From positions 124,001 to 188,000 of the forward strand of contig JAEPON010000006.1 of assembly GCA_017642895.1 (NCBI GenBank): a stretch of 64,000 nt of DNA. Direction: 5' to 3'. The notes below the pieces were generated by a model. It saw nothing but the letters and a program-made list of their open reading frames with translations, was not told the origin of the DNA and searched no databases. Below, piece by piece: positions 8,490 to 18,191 of the stretch. How positions within the stretch are numbered: the first letter of the stretch is position 1; every line of letters starts with the position of its first letter. A program made the translations under genes and the position numbers. This DNA is from Roseitalea sp. (GTDB lineage: Bacteria > Pseudomonadota > Alphaproteobacteria > Rhizobiales > Rhizobiaceae).

Positions 8490-9725
8490 TCACTCGCCGT
8501 GGCCGGCGATCATCATCGCCTCATAGGCCAGGCGCTCGGTCTTCTTCATCCGTTCGGATTCCGACTTGAGCTGCCCGCACGCGGCGAGAATGTCCTGGCC
8601 GCGCGGCGTGCGGATCGGCGAGGCATAGCCGTTGGCGTTGATGAAATCGGCAAAGCGCTCGATCTGCTCCCAGTCCGAGCATTCATAGTCCGAGCCCGGC
8701 CATTTGTTGAACGGGATCAGGTTGATCTTGGCCGGAATGCCCTTGAGCAACCGTACCAGCTCCTTGGCGTCGGCGAGAGAATCGTTGACGCCCTTGAGCA
8801 TCACATATTCGAACGTGATGCGCCGGGCGTTCGACAGGCCCGGATAGGCGCGGCAAGCGTCCAGCAGGTCAGCGATCGGATACTTTTTGTTGATCGGCAC
8901 CAGCACGTCGCGCAACTCGTCGGTCACTGCATGCAGCGAGATGGCGAGCATCGCGCCCGTTTCCTCGCCGATCGGCCCGATCTTCGGCACGACGCCCGAC
9001 GTCGACAGCGTCACGCGGCGCTTGGACAAAGACAGCCCGTCACCGTCGGTGAAGACCTGCATCGCGTCGCGCACATTGTCATAATTGTAGAGCGGCTCGC
9101 CCATGCCCATCATGACGATGTTTGAGACCTTGCGGCCTTCCAGAGGCACGATCGCGCCGGCGGGCGTGTCGGCGTCCGGAAAATCGCCGAGCCGCTGCCG
9201 TGCGAGCATCACCTGGGCGACGATCTCGCCGGCGGTCAGGTTGCGGACGAGGGTTTGGGTCCCTGTGTGGCAGAAAGTGCAGGTCAGCGTGCAGCCGACC
9301 TGGCTGGAGACGCAGAGCGTGCCGCGCCCTTCCTCGGGGATATAGACCGTTTCGATCTCGACCGGTTTGCCGGCGCCGCGCGGTGGAAAACGCAACAGCC
9401 ATTTGCGCGTGCCGTCTGCGGAGACCTGTTCCTCGACGATTTCGGGTCCGGCAATGGCGAAGCGCTCGGCGAGCGTGGCCTTCAAATCCTTGGAGACATT
9501 GCTCATGGCCGCAAAATCGTTCACGCCGCGCACATAGAGCCAATGCCAGAGCTGCTGGACGCGCATCCTGACCTGTCGATCCGGCACGCCGGCGTCCCGC
9601 AGCGCCTCGCCGAGCTTTTGCCGCGTCAGCCCGATCAGCGACGGGCGTTCGTTTGTGCGGGCGACTTGCCCGACGGAAAGCTGCGCGCGCGTCGTTTCGT
9701 CGCGTATGTCCAGTGAGACGGCCAT
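8490..9725 (-). CDS. rlmN: Dual-specificity 23S rRNA/tRNA adenine-C2 methyltransferase RlmN
   Basis: Radical SAM enzyme making m2A2503 in 23S rRNA and m2A37 in tRNAs. 411 residues from the ATG at 9725. The cluster motif CTLTCTFC is at 145-152, with [10 protein letters not shown] and [11 protein letters not shown] typical of RlmN. The C-terminal AACGQL carries the cysteine that forms the covalent RNA intermediate. An upstream in-frame ATG at 9779 would add 18 unconserved residues. Confidence 0.95.
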   Translation of the reverse strand: MAVSLDIRDETTRAQLSVGQVARTNERPSLIGLTRQKLGEALRDAGVPDRQVRMRVQQLWHWLYVRGVNDFAAMSNVSKDLKATLAERFAIAGPEIVEEQVSADGTRKWLLRFPPRGAGKPVEIETVYIPEEGRGTLCVSSQVGCTLTCTFCHTGTQTLVRNLTAGEIVAQVMLARQRLGDFPDADTPAGAIVPLEGRKVSNIVMMGMGEPLYNYDNVRDAMQVFTDGDGLSLSKRRVTLSTSGVVPKIGPIGEETGAMLAISLHAVTDELRDVLVPINKKYPIADLLDACRAYPGLSNARRITFEYVMLKGVNDSLADAKELVRLLKGIPAKINLIPFNKWPGSDYECSDWEQIERFADFINANGYASPIRTPRGQDILAACGQLKSESERMKKTERLAYEAMMIAGHGE

Positions 9726-9784
9726 GGCTTCGGATCGGATTGCGTTGGTGAGGCCCGCATATGTGTCATGGGGCGACAAAGCGC

Positions 9785-9813
9785 AAGAAAAAGCCGGACC
9801 CGAAGGCCCGGCT
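9785..9813 (-). terminator. Rho-independent terminator after ialB
   Basis: Minus-strand hairpin with stem AGCCGGGCC/GGTCCGGCT (one G-T pair), a tight TTCG loop and a TTTTTCTT run. It lies just past the ialB stop, between ialB and rlmN. Confidence 0.8.
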
Positions 9814-9841
9814 CGTCCGTATGACAGGCTTTGAAGCGGTG

Positions 9842-10357
9842 TCAGTCGCAGCTTTGGATCGCGTTCAGTGCCGCGGTCACGCCCGACAGCGAGTATTCAT
9901 AAGTGGTGTTGGTGCCGCGTCGCGACGTCGCCTGAACGACCATGCGCGAGCCGGCGCGCATGGCGGCGACAAGCGCCGGGTCCTGGGCGGCGTTCTCGGT
10001 CCAGGCGGTGTTGTCCTTGGAGAAGAACGAGAAGGGCGAGCCGTCCACCGTCACCGTCACCTTGGAATTTTCCTGCAGGGTGTAACCGGCGATGAATTGC
10101 GGCTCGAACGTCACGTTCTGGCCGCGGCGCTGGGTGACGACAAAGAAATTGTCGCCGTGATTGACGTTGGAAGGCTGCTTGGTCAGCGGTACGGACACCA
10201 CATAACAGACCTTTGCGCCGCCGGATTGATAGCTGATGGCGCCCCAATCGTTGAACTGTCCGATGCGTTGTGGCGTCTGCGCCTGCGCGGCAACGCTGCC
10301 GGCAACCAGAGCGCCTGCCGCGACCGCTGCCGTCAAAACTCGTTTTCCGTGAAGCAT
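9842..10357 (-). CDS. Invasion-associated locus B (IalB) family protein
   Basis: Secreted protein of 171 residues in the IalB family, named from Bartonella and common in Hyphomicrobiales; molecular function is unknown. The signal peptide ([20 protein letters not shown], cut after AQA) is followed by an immunoglobulin-like beta-rich domain ([22 protein letters not shown]). There is a cysteine near the start of the domain and one at the very end (QSCD). The start at 10357 is chosen for the signal peptide. A terminator follows. Confidence 0.85.
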   Translation of the reverse strand: MLHGKRVLTAAVAAGALVAGSVAAQAQTPQRIGQFNDWGAISYQSGGAKVCYVVSVPLTKQPSNVNHGDNFFVVTQRRGQNVTFEPQFIAGYTLQENSKVTVTVDGSPFSFFSKDNTAWTENAAQDPALVAAMRAGSRMVVQATSRRGTNTTYEYSLSGVTAALNAIQSCD

Positions 10358-10695
10358 TGTTCCTACCAGATTTGTTGGGTGCCGCATAAGCGTTCCGGCG
10401 CCCGGCTTTCCGCCGTTCGCCCATGGCCTCCACCTTGGAAAAAGATGGTTACCAAACCATGAACGGGCCGTGTTTCCGCCGTCGCGCCGGTCGCATTGTC
10501 GTGGCGTTGCGGAGCGGCGGCCGGCCGTCATGGCGTCTGCTTACGGGCCTCGTTGAACGCCTGTCGCCGAGGAAAACGGCAACAGTTTGACTTTGTTCGG
10601 CAAATTGGGTGAATGTCGACTGATTGGTGCGAACGACCGGGCTCACACGCCCGTGCCAGCGCGCGGCATTCTTGTCCGGAACCAGAGACTGTTTG
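10358..10695. other. Divergent intergenic region between ialB and the sigma-factor gene
   Basis: 338 bases without a convincing gene. It must hold the promoters of both flanking genes. I could not pick out a clear sigma-70 or ECF promoter pair, a repeat or an RNA. Confidence 0.5.
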
Positions 10696-11268
10696 ATGAG
10701 CGAACAGCACAAACACTTCGCCGCGCTGGCCGCGCGCGTGGCCGGCGACCGCGACAAGGCCGCGTTTGCCGAACTGTTCGATTTCTTTGCGCCACGCATC
10801 AAGGCCTATCTGCGCCGGCTCGGCCTTGAAGACAGCGCCGCAGAGGACATCGCCCAGGAGGTGATGATCGTCCTTTGGCACAAGGCCAACCTGTTCGACC
10901 CGACCAAATCGTCGCTGTCGACCTGGCTGTTCCGGGTCGCGCGCAACCGGCGCATCGATGCGCTGCGACGTGACAAGTCCGGCCTTCTGGACCCGGACGA
11001 ACCCATGCTGCGACCGGCGGAGGCGCCGTTGCCCGATGCGATGATGGATGGCGAGCAGCGCGATGAGCGCGTGCGCGAGGCGCTGGCCGATCTGCCCGCG
11101 GAGCAGGTCGGGCTCGTGCGCATGGCATTCTTTCTGGGCTATTCCCACAGCCGGATCGCCGACGAGACCGGTCTGCCGCTCGGGACGGTCAAGTCGCGGA
11201 TCCGGCTCGCCTTCGGGCGTTTGCGCCGAGCGCTGGAACAGGACGAGCAGGTCGATACCGACTTCTGA
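10696..11268 (+). CDS. ECF-family RNA polymerase sigma factor (ECF11/RpoE-like)
   Basis: Alternative sigma factor of 190 residues. Region 2 covers about 20-95 (FAELFDFFAPRIKAYLRRLG, AEDIAQEVMIVLWHKANLFDP, STWLFRVARNRRIDALRRDK) and region 4 about 130-185 (LPAEQVGLVRMAFFLGYSHS, TGLPLGTVKSRIRLAFGRLR). The QEVM..VWHKA..FDP pattern resembles the Rhodobacter RpoE/ChrR (ECF11) group, which answers singlet oxygen. No ChrR-type zinc-cupin anti-sigma gene follows; a small lipoprotein gene starts 48 bp downstream. The ATG at 10696 is chosen; an upstream start at 10624 adds 24 unlikely residues. Confidence 0.85.
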   Translation: MSEQHKHFAALAARVAGDRDKAAFAELFDFFAPRIKAYLRRLGLEDSAAEDIAQEVMIVLWHKANLFDPTKSSLSTWLFRVARNRRIDALRRDKSGLLDPDEPMLRPAEAPLPDAMMDGEQRDERVREALADLPAEQVGLVRMAFFLGYSHSRIADETGLPLGTVKSRIRLAFGRLRRALEQDEQVDTDF

Positions 11269-11316
11269 ACACCTCCCGCGCTTGCTCCCTGCAAAGCTCT
11301 GGCTTAAGCAACTGCG

Positions 11317-11646
11317 ATGGTTTCGATTCGCGCGTCCCTTCTTGTTGCCGTCGCCTGTTCCACGGTGTTTTTGGCGGCATGCTCGACCGGCGGCGATGTC
11401 GGCATCAGCCAGGGTGCCCAGCCCCGTCTTGCCAATTGGAGTTGCACGGGCGGCGTCCGGCTGACGATCACGCGCACCGGTTCGGGCCTGGATGTCACCG
11501 ACAGCCGCGGCGTGACGGTCAGCCTGCCGCCCGATCCGCCCGGCCAGCGCGAACGCTATGCCAAGACGGGCTATGCGCTGGTGTTTGCCGGCCGCACGGC
11601 AAGCTGGTTCGCCGGCGGTCAGGCGCCCACGGACTGCCGCCGTTGA
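11317..11646 (+). CDS. Small lipoprotein, possibly MliC-like lysozyme inhibitor
   Basis: 109-residue protein with a signal peptide ending in a lipobox (VFLAAC), so the mature N-terminus is a lipidated cysteine at residue 22. The mature part is a small beta domain (WSCTGGVRLTITRTGSGLDV, LPPDPPGQRERYAKTGYALV, ASWFAGG) with a cysteine near each end. This layout recalls the C-type lysozyme inhibitor MliC (WxC start, GxRY, WxKG end), but the match is only partial. It may be cotranscribed with the sigma-factor gene upstream. Confidence 0.65.
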   Translation: MVSIRASLLVAVACSTVFLAACSTGGDVGISQGAQPRLANWSCTGGVRLTITRTGSGLDVTDSRGVTVSLPPDPPGQRERYAKTGYALVFAGRTASWFAGGQAPTDCRR

Positions 11647-11872
11647 CGGACGCACGCCACGCCGACGCGCGCCGATTTCGCTTGGGCATTTGCCCAAAAT
11701 CGATTGGACCAACGCTGGTTTGGCCGCTTTGCGCCACGTCCGACCAATTGCCCATGGCACGATGCCGCATGGCCTTTGACGCAGTGCGAAACGCGCTCTA
11801 GAACAGTTCCAATTGCGACGCCGCGGGCCACCTCGGCAGCGCGCGTCAATCGGGACCATCAAGGGGAAAGCG

Positions 11873-12292
11873 GTGTCTTCGACGAATTCTTCGGCCAGCG
11901 GCGGCCAGGCCAGGAAGGAACGGCCGATTTCGCCGCATCTGTCCATCTACAGGCTGATTCCGAACATGGTCGCCTCGATCATGCACCGGATCACGGGCGT
12001 GGCTCTCTACTTTGGGACCGTGCTGGTCGCGTGGTGGCTGATCGCGGCGGCGGCGGGGCCGGACTATTTCGATTTCGTCAACGGCTTTTTCGGCTCTGTT
12101 TTCGGCATGTTGATCCTGCTGGGCTATACGTGGGCGCTCATGCATCATTTGTTGGGCGGCCTGCGGCATTTTGCCTGGGATGCGAGCAAGCTGATCAGCA
12201 AGCAGATGTCGACCAAGCTCGCCTATGCGACATTCATCGGGTCGGGAGCGCTGACGCTTCTGATTTGGCTGATCGCCATGCTGGTGCGCTGA
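11873..12292 (+). CDS. sdhC: Succinate dehydrogenase cytochrome b556 subunit
   Basis: Membrane anchor of complex II that helps bind heme b and ubiquinone. 139 residues from a GTG at 11873 with an AAGGGGA ribosome site. After a polar N-terminus it shows the SdhC signature [26 protein letters not shown], with the quinone-site serine and arginine, and three membrane segments. The heme-ligand histidine lies in [14 protein letters not shown]. First gene of sdhCDA. Confidence 0.92.
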   Translation: MSSTNSSASGGQARKERPISPHLSIYRLIPNMVASIMHRITGVALYFGTVLVAWWLIAAAAGPDYFDFVNGFFGSVFGMLILLGYTWALMHHLLGGLRHFAWDASKLISKQMSTKLAYATFIGSGALTLLIWLIAMLVR

Positions 12293-12302
12293 GGAGATAG
12301 CG

Positions 12303-12683
12303 ATGTCCATCAAGACACCCTTCAAGCGCGTCGAAGGCCTTGGATCGGCCAAGGACGGGACCGAGCATTTCTGGCGCCAGCGGCTGACCGCGCTCGCCAA
12401 TGTGCCGCTGATCATCGCCTTTGTCTGGATCATCATCTCGCTTGGCGGCGAAGACCGCGCCACCGTCGTGGCGACCTTCGCCAATCCGTTTGTCGCGGTG
12501 ATCATGCTGCTGGTGATCGTGTCGGGCCTCTACCATGCCAAGCTCGGCATGCAGGTCGTTATCGAAGACTATGTTCACGGCGAGATCACCAAGTTCGCGC
12601 TGCTCGCCGCCAATGTTTTCTTCACGTTCGGGATCGCGGTTCTGGCGATCTTCGCCATACTGAAAATGGGTTTCGGAAGCTGA
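12303..12683 (+). CDS. sdhD: Succinate dehydrogenase hydrophobic membrane anchor subunit
   Basis: 126-residue second membrane anchor of complex II with three membrane helices (about 35-52, 58-80 and 100-122). [20 protein letters not shown] is the usual alphaproteobacterial SdhD start, and [19 protein letters not shown] carries the conserved heme/quinone-region residues. It begins 10 bases after sdhC and one base separates it from sdhA, so the three genes are tightly coupled. Confidence 0.92.
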   Translation: MSIKTPFKRVEGLGSAKDGTEHFWRQRLTALANVPLIIAFVWIIISLGGEDRATVVATFANPFVAVIMLLVIVSGLYHAKLGMQVVIEDYVHGEITKFALLAANVFFTFGIAVLAIFAILKMGFGS

Positions 12684-12684
12684 T

Positions 12685-14535
12685 ATGAGCACCAATGGCA
12701 ATGCAGCGGCACCGGGCGTCAATGGCCGGGCCTACAGCTATGAGGACCACAAGTTCGACGTGGTGGTGGTCGGTGCGGGCGGTGCCGGCCTGCGCGCGAC
12801 GCTTGGCATGGCCGAACAGGGCCTGAGAACCGCCTGCATCACCAAGGTGTTTCCGACCCGCTCACACACGGTCGCGGCGCAGGGCGGCATCGCCGCCTCG
12901 TTGCAGAACATGACGCCCGATTCATGGCAGTGGCACATGTATGACACCGTCAAGGGGTCGGACTGGCTCGGCGATGTCGATGCCATGCAGTATCTGGCCA
13001 TGGAGGCGCCCAAGGCGGTCTATGAGCTGGAACATTACGGCGTGCCCTTCTCACGCACCGAGGATGGGCGCATCTATCAGCGTCCGTTCGGCGGGCACAT
13101 GCAGAACTACGGCGAGGGCCCGCCCGTGCAGCGCACCTGCGCGGCAGCGGACCGGACGGGTCACGCCATCCTGCACACGCTCTATGGCCAGTCGCTGCGC
13201 AACAATGCGCAGTTCTACATCGAATATTTCGCCATCGACCTGATCATGGACGAGGACGGCACCTGCACCGGTGTCATCGCCTGGAACCTCGATGACGGCA
13301 CCATCCACCGCTTTTCGGCCAAGATGGTCGTCCTTGCGACCGGCGGGTATGGCAGGGCCTATTTCTCGGCCACCTCGGCGCACACCTGTACGGGCGACGG
13401 CAACGGCATGATTGCGCGCGCGGGCCTGCCGCTGCAGGACATGGAATTTGTCCAGTTCCACCCGACCGGCATTTATGGCGCCGGCTGCCTGATCACCGAA
13501 GGCGCGCGCGGCGAAGGCGGTTATCTGGTCAATTCCGAGGGCGAACGCTTCATGGAGCGCTATGCGCCGTCGGCCAAGGACCTTGCCTCGCGCGACGTCG
13601 TCTCGCGTTGCATGACGATGGAAATCCGCGAAGGCAGGGGCGTTGGCAAGAACAACGACCATATCTTCCTGCACCTTGACCATCTCGACCCGGCGGTTCT
13701 GGCAGAGCGCCTGCCGGGTATTTCCGAGAGCGCGAAGATCTTCGCCGGCGTCGATGTGACCAGGGAGCCGATCCCGGTGCTGCCGACCGTGCACTACAAT
13801 ATGGGCGGCATCCCCACCAACTATTGGGGCGAGGTGCTGAACCCGACCGATGGCAGTCCCGACGCGATCGCGCCCGGCCTGATGGCCGTCGGCGAAGCGG
13901 GCTGCGCCTCGGTGCATGGCGCCAACCGCCTGGGGTCCAATTCGCTGATCGACCTTGTCGTGTTCGGCCGCGCCGCCGCCATCCGCGCCGGCGAAGTGGT
14001 CGACCGTGAGGCATCCATCCCCGATGTCAATGAAGCGTCCTGCGACAAGATCATGGGCCGGTTCGACCGGTTGCGGCACGCGAGCGGCGGGACGCCCACC
14101 GCCGATCTACGCCTGAAGATGCAGACGATCATGCAGGAGGACGCCGCCGTCTTCCGCACGCAGGAAACGCTTGAGCAAGGCTGCCGGCGCATGGATGCGG
14201 CCTGTCAGGACCTGGCCGACATCAGCGTCACCGACCGCTCGATGATCTGGAATTCCGATCTTGTCGAAACGCTCGAGCTTGAAAACCTGATGGCCTGCGC
14301 GATCACCACCGTCTATGGCGCCGAAGCGCGCAAGGAGAGCCGCGGCGCTCACGCGCGCGAGGATTTCAAGGACGGGCCGATGGCCGGGCGCGACGACGAG
14401 AACTGGCGCAAGCACACGCTGGCCTGGATGAGCGATACCGGCGCGGTGTCGCTCGACTACCGGCCGGTGCACACCGACCTTCTGGCGGATGGCATCGAAC
14501 TGGCCAAGATCGCGCCGAAGGCGCGGGTTTATTGA
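12685..14535 (+). CDS. sdhA: Succinate dehydrogenase flavoprotein subunit
   Basis: Catalytic FAD subunit that oxidises succinate to fumarate. 616 residues, the usual length. It shows the dinucleotide-binding [15 protein letters not shown] near residue 30 and the covalent-flavin motif [10 protein letters not shown], whose histidine links FAD. The substrate-site stretch [11 protein letters not shown] and [19 protein letters not shown] are also present. It is followed by a 161-bp gap and a phosphoglycerol-transferase gene instead of sdhB. Confidence 0.97.
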   Translation: MSTNGNAAAPGVNGRAYSYEDHKFDVVVVGAGGAGLRATLGMAEQGLRTACITKVFPTRSHTVAAQGGIAASLQNMTPDSWQWHMYDTVKGSDWLGDVDAMQYLAMEAPKAVYELEHYGVPFSRTEDGRIYQRPFGGHMQNYGEGPPVQRTCAAADRTGHAILHTLYGQSLRNNAQFYIEYFAIDLIMDEDGTCTGVIAWNLDDGTIHRFSAKMVVLATGGYGRAYFSATSAHTCTGDGNGMIARAGLPLQDMEFVQFHPTGIYGAGCLITEGARGEGGYLVNSEGERFMERYAPSAKDLASRDVVSRCMTMEIREGRGVGKNNDHIFLHLDHLDPAVLAERLPGISESAKIFAGVDVTREPIPVLPTVHYNMGGIPTNYWGEVLNPTDGSPDAIAPGLMAVGEAGCASVHGANRLGSNSLIDLVVFGRAAAIRAGEVVDREASIPDVNEASCDKIMGRFDRLRHASGGTPTADLRLKMQTIMQEDAAVFRTQETLEQGCRRMDAACQDLADISVTDRSMIWNSDLVETLELENLMACAITTVYGAEARKESRGAHAREDFKDGPMAGRDDENWRKHTLAWMSDTGAVSLDYRPVHTDLLADGIELAKIAPKARVY

Positions 14536-14696
14536 TCAGGGCCGCAAGGCTGTGAGCAGCCGCGGTCCGGGCGTCGGCTTCCCGGGCAGTTGCGGCGCTT
14601 GCCGAGGATGTTTGAACCGCTGACCGGAAAACGTCGGCCTTTATATACCCGATAGCAATCTCTGGCGGCCATAATCGCCCGGCAACGGGCTGAAAG

Positions 14697-16313
14697 ATGG
14701 ACGCCATGAGCCATAAAGAACCGCAGGAATCGACCCCGGATCTGAAAGCCGAAGCCGGCGGGTGGGTCTTTGGCATCACACTGGCGCTGCTCGGCTTCGG
14801 CTTCATGCTGCAGAGCCTGTTCGATACTGACATTGTCCTGTCCGGCCTTGTCATCCTGGCGCTGGTGGTGCTGGTCAGCCTCGTCGGCCCGCGCCGCCGC
14901 CATTCCGGGCGTGCGCGCTTTCTGCCGCCGCTTGTTCTTGTTCCGGCGCTCCTGTTTGCGTTCTGGTACTTCATCACCATCAAGTTCGGACAGTTCGGCC
15001 TGGGGCCGATCCTGTTTCATGCCAATCATGGTGTCGAAGCCAACGGGGTCGTCGGTGAGTTCCTGCGGACGTCGCGCATGCCGCTGGCCTATATTGCCGC
15101 GCTGGCGGTCGGGCTCTGGCTCGTTTCCGCGACAGACCACCGTTTCCGCCGGATCGACCGGCTGGCCGTTTTGCCGCTGCTTGCCTTCAACCCGTTCACC
15201 TGGTCGGTTGCCGAATATGTCGGCGATGCGCAAGCAGCGTCACACAGGATCGTCCACAGTCAGTACGCCGATGTTGCCGATTTGCGCAAAGCGGAGGCGG
15301 ACAGGCCGAACCTTCTGATCCTTTATCTGGAAAGCAGCGAGCGGACGCTGATGGACCAAGCCGCGTTCGGCGATGTGATGGCACCGCTTGCGCCGTTTGC
15401 CGCGCGCGGCATCGAACTGACCAATCTGCACGAGGCCGCGCTGACCAACTGGACCCTTGCCGGACAGGTTGCCTCCCAGTGCGGCGTGCCGCTGATGCCG
15501 CTCGGCCTTGTGACACACAACAGCTTTCATTTCGTCGAAGATGCGTTCATGCCGGGCGCCACCTGCCTCGCCGATCTTCTGACGCGCGACGGCTATGAGA
15601 CGACGGTGATGCAGACCGCGCCGTTGCGATTTGCCGGCGCCGACACGTTTGCCGCCAGCCATGGATGGCGCAATCCGCTCGCCTTCAACGAGCTGCGTGC
15701 CGACTATCCCGACGGCGGCAATGAGTGGGGGCTCGACGACGAGGACATCTACGACGCCGCGTTCCACGAGATCGAGCGGATCGCCGGAACCGGCTCGCCG
15801 TTTGCGCTGTCGGTCACCAACATTGGCGGCCACACGCCCAATGGTTATGTTTCGCGCAGTTGCCACGGCCGCCCGACGGTTGACCGTATCGACGATCCCA
15901 CGCTCAAGGCGTTCCGTTGTACCCACGAACTGGCCGCCGGTTTCATGGGCCGCCTTGAGGCGGCCGGTCATCTCGACAACACCGTCGTCGTGATCCAGAG
16001 CGATCACCTGGCGATGCGCAATTCGGTCTACCGGCAGCTCAAGCGGCGCGATCGCCGCAATTTCCTTGTCGCTTTCGGCCCGGGCATCGAACCGCAGGTG
16101 GTCGACCGTGCCGCAACCATGATGGATGTCTACCCGACGATCCTCGATCTGCTCGGCTACGCGCCGCCCGATGGCCGTGCCGGCGTCGGCGTCTCGCTCG
16201 TTTCCGGAAATCCCACGCTGGTCGAAACGCATGGCCTGCGGGCGCTCGACAGGGCGATCTATGGCGATACCGCGCTGCGCAACCGGCTCTGGGGCATCGA
16301 GCCCGGCGCCTGA
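14697..16313 (+). CDS. OpgB/CgmB-like phosphoglycerol transferase (alkaline phosphatase superfamily)
   Basis: 538-residue membrane enzyme that likely moves phosphoglycerol from phosphatidylglycerol onto periplasmic glucans. About four or five membrane helices fill residues 22-170, then a periplasmic sulfatase-type domain. Motifs close to E. coli OpgB are LILYLESSERT (metal ligand E212), NWTLAGQVASQCGVPL (nucleophile T253), LRFAGADTFAASHG and QSDHLAM (metal D/H). In Hyphomicrobiales the acceptor would be cyclic beta-glucan; that is inference. A second ATG lies at 14706. It sits inside the sdh gene run. Confidence 0.82.
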   Translation: MDAMSHKEPQESTPDLKAEAGGWVFGITLALLGFGFMLQSLFDTDIVLSGLVILALVVLVSLVGPRRRHSGRARFLPPLVLVPALLFAFWYFITIKFGQFGLGPILFHANHGVEANGVVGEFLRTSRMPLAYIAALAVGLWLVSATDHRFRRIDRLAVLPLLAFNPFTWSVAEYVGDAQAASHRIVHSQYADVADLRKAEADRPNLLILYLESSERTLMDQAAFGDVMAPLAPFAARGIELTNLHEAALTNWTLAGQVASQCGVPLMPLGLVTHNSFHFVEDAFMPGATCLADLLTRDGYETTVMQTAPLRFAGADTFAASHGWRNPLAFNELRADYPDGGNEWGLDDEDIYDAAFHEIERIAGTGSPFALSVTNIGGHTPNGYVSRSCHGRPTVDRIDDPTLKAFRCTHELAAGFMGRLEAAGHLDNTVVVIQSDHLAMRNSVYRQLKRRDRRNFLVAFGPGIEPQVVDRAATMMDVYPTILDLLGYAPPDGRAGVGVSLVSGNPTLVETHGLRALDRAIYGDTALRNRLWGIEPGA

Positions 16314-16526
16314 AATCACGCCGGGCCCCGCGCGGATGCGGCGAAACAGCGCGACGGCAGCCCTTGCGTTTGCGCGCGGCCGGCCCAAGCTCAACGCCAT
16401 GTGGGCGGATCACTTTCGTCCAACTTGATCGCGGGATGGTGGTCCACTATCACATCGGGAATGTGCGGGTCCGCGGCGTTGTTCGCCGCGGTTCGCGTTC
16501 CGCAAGGAGTTCAACGCCGCTTGACC

Positions 16527-17345
16527 ATGGCCGCAGCCCAGCCGCAATTCGGAGCTTTTGCGCCGACAGCGTTCCAAAAGGCGCTGATCGGACTGTTCGG
16601 CCTGCCGGTTCTGCGGCGCGGTTTCTTTCGCCGCATGGCAAGTCCGCTCGTTGCCGGCCTGCGCGCGGGGCCGCTCGATATCGAACGCACAGGCCTGCGC
16701 TACCGGCTGAGCATCGCCGACAATGTTGCCGAACAGGGGATCCTGTTCAACCCGGCCTATCAGCAGGACAGCCTCGCCTTTGTCCGGCAAAGACTTCGGT
16801 CCGGCGCAACAATGATCGATTGCGGCGCCAATGTGGGCCAATATGCGCTGGTTGCCGCCCAAATTGTCGGCCCGTTGGGAACGGTGTTGGCGGTGGAAGC
16901 CTCTCCGGCCATGGCCCAGCGACTGAGCGCCAATGTCGCGCTGTCGCACCTTGATGACCTGATCACGGTCGCGCCGGTGGCGGTCGGCGAGGCCGAAGGC
17001 GCGTTGCGCTTTGCGATCGACGAGCGCGACGGCGCGCTGTCCCACGCCAGCGAGACGGGCGCGCACACTGTTCCGATGCGGCCATTGCTGGCGCTGGCCG
17101 AGGATGCCGGCCTGACGCGGATCGACCTGCTCAAGCTCGATGTCGAAGGCATGGAAGAACGGGTTCTTGGTGCCTTTTTCGCCGATGCGCCCGAACGCTT
17201 GTGGCCGGCGGCCATGATCGTCGAGGATGAATTGTCCGCCCGCTGGTCGGGCGATTTGCGCGGCGTGCTGGACCGGTGCGGCTACCGGGTCGTGGGCCGC
17301 ACCAAAGGCAATGTGTTTTATGAAATCCCCACAATGAGGCAATGA
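16527..17345 (+). CDS. FkbM-family methyltransferase
   Basis: 272-residue SAM-dependent methyltransferase of the FkbM family, often acting on hydroxyls of sugars or glycolipids. After a hydrophobic N-terminal stretch come motif I MIDCGANVGQYALVAAQIVG, the acidic strand VLAVEASP, and LLKLDVEGMEERVLGAF, characteristic of FkbM. The ATG at 16527 is 18 bases from an AAGGAG; a TTG at 16521 has better spacing. The stop is three bases before sdhB. Next to an OpgB-like gene it may modify the same envelope glycan, which is inference. Confidence 0.82.
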   Translation: MAAAQPQFGAFAPTAFQKALIGLFGLPVLRRGFFRRMASPLVAGLRAGPLDIERTGLRYRLSIADNVAEQGILFNPAYQQDSLAFVRQRLRSGATMIDCGANVGQYALVAAQIVGPLGTVLAVEASPAMAQRLSANVALSHLDDLITVAPVAVGEAEGALRFAIDERDGALSHASETGAHTVPMRPLLALAEDAGLTRIDLLKLDVEGMEERVLGAFFADAPERLWPAAMIVEDELSARWSGDLRGVLDRCGYRVVGRTKGNVFYEIPTMRQ

Positions 17346-17348
17346 CGG

Positions 17349-18128
17349 ATGGTCGAACTCGCCCTGCCCAAGAACTCCCAGGTCCAGCCCGGCCGGTCGT
17401 GGGCGCGGCCCGAAGGGGCCAACAATCTCAAGGAGTTCCGCATCTATCGCTGGAGCCCGGATGACGATCAAAATCCCCGGCTCGACACTTATTATGTCGA
17501 TCTTGACGATTGCGGGCCAATGGTGCTGGACGGCCTTTTGTGGATCAAGAACACGATCGACCCGACGCTGACGCTGCGCCGGTCATGCCGCGAAGGCATT
17601 TGCGGCTCATGCGCGATGAACATTGACGGCACCAACACACTCGCCTGCACCAAGGGCATGGACGAGGTGGAAGGGCCGGTGAAGGTCTATCCGCTGCCGC
17701 ATTTGCCGGTTGTCAAGGATCTTGTGCCGGACCTGACCAATTTCTACGCCCAGCACCGGTCGATCGAACCGTGGCTGAAGACCACGACGCCGGCGCCGGA
17801 GAAAGAGTGGAAGCAGAGCCATGAGGACCGTGCCATGCTGGACGGGCTCTATGAGTGCATCCTGTGCGCCTGCTGCTCGACCTCCTGCCCGTCCTATTGG
17901 TGGAACGGTGACCGCTATCTGGGGCCGGCCGTGCTGTTGCAGGCCTATCGCTGGCTGATCGACAGCCGTGACGAGGCGACCGGCGAACGGCTCGATCATC
18001 TCGAAGACCCGTTTCGGCTCTATCGCTGCCACACGATCATGAACTGCACGCAGGCCTGCCCCAAGGGCCTCAATCCGGCCAAGGCCATCGCCGAGATCAA
18101 GCAGATGATGGTCGAACGGCGGGTTTGA
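17349..18128 (+). CDS. sdhB: Succinate dehydrogenase iron-sulfur subunit
   Basis: 259-residue electron-transfer subunit of complex II. The [2Fe-2S] ligands are C80, C85, C88 and C100 ([10 protein letters not shown]). The [4Fe-4S] and [3Fe-4S] ligands are in [12 protein letters not shown] (170-181), C227, C233 and C237. The [12 protein letters not shown] segment near the quinone site is conserved. Its ATG follows the fkbM stop by three bases, so its translation is tied to that gene and not directly to sdhA. Confidence 0.97.
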   Translation: MVELALPKNSQVQPGRSWARPEGANNLKEFRIYRWSPDDDQNPRLDTYYVDLDDCGPMVLDGLLWIKNTIDPTLTLRRSCREGICGSCAMNIDGTNTLACTKGMDEVEGPVKVYPLPHLPVVKDLVPDLTNFYAQHRSIEPWLKTTTPAPEKEWKQSHEDRAMLDGLYECILCACCSTSCPSYWWNGDRYLGPAVLLQAYRWLIDSRDEATGERLDHLEDPFRLYRCHTIMNCTQACPKGLNPAKAIAEIKQMMVERRV

Positions 18129-18146
18129 CCGGCAAAGGGTCCGGCG

Positions 18147-18166
18147 TCGCGGCGGCAAAGCCGCGA
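18147..18166. terminator. Hairpin between convergent sdhB and phosphatase genes
   Basis: TCGCGGC and GCCGCGA pair over a six-base loop. There is no T run on either side, so it is a weak candidate for a bidirectional terminator. Confidence 0.4.
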
Positions 18167-18191
18167 TGGTGATGCCCGGTGCCTGCGCCGT

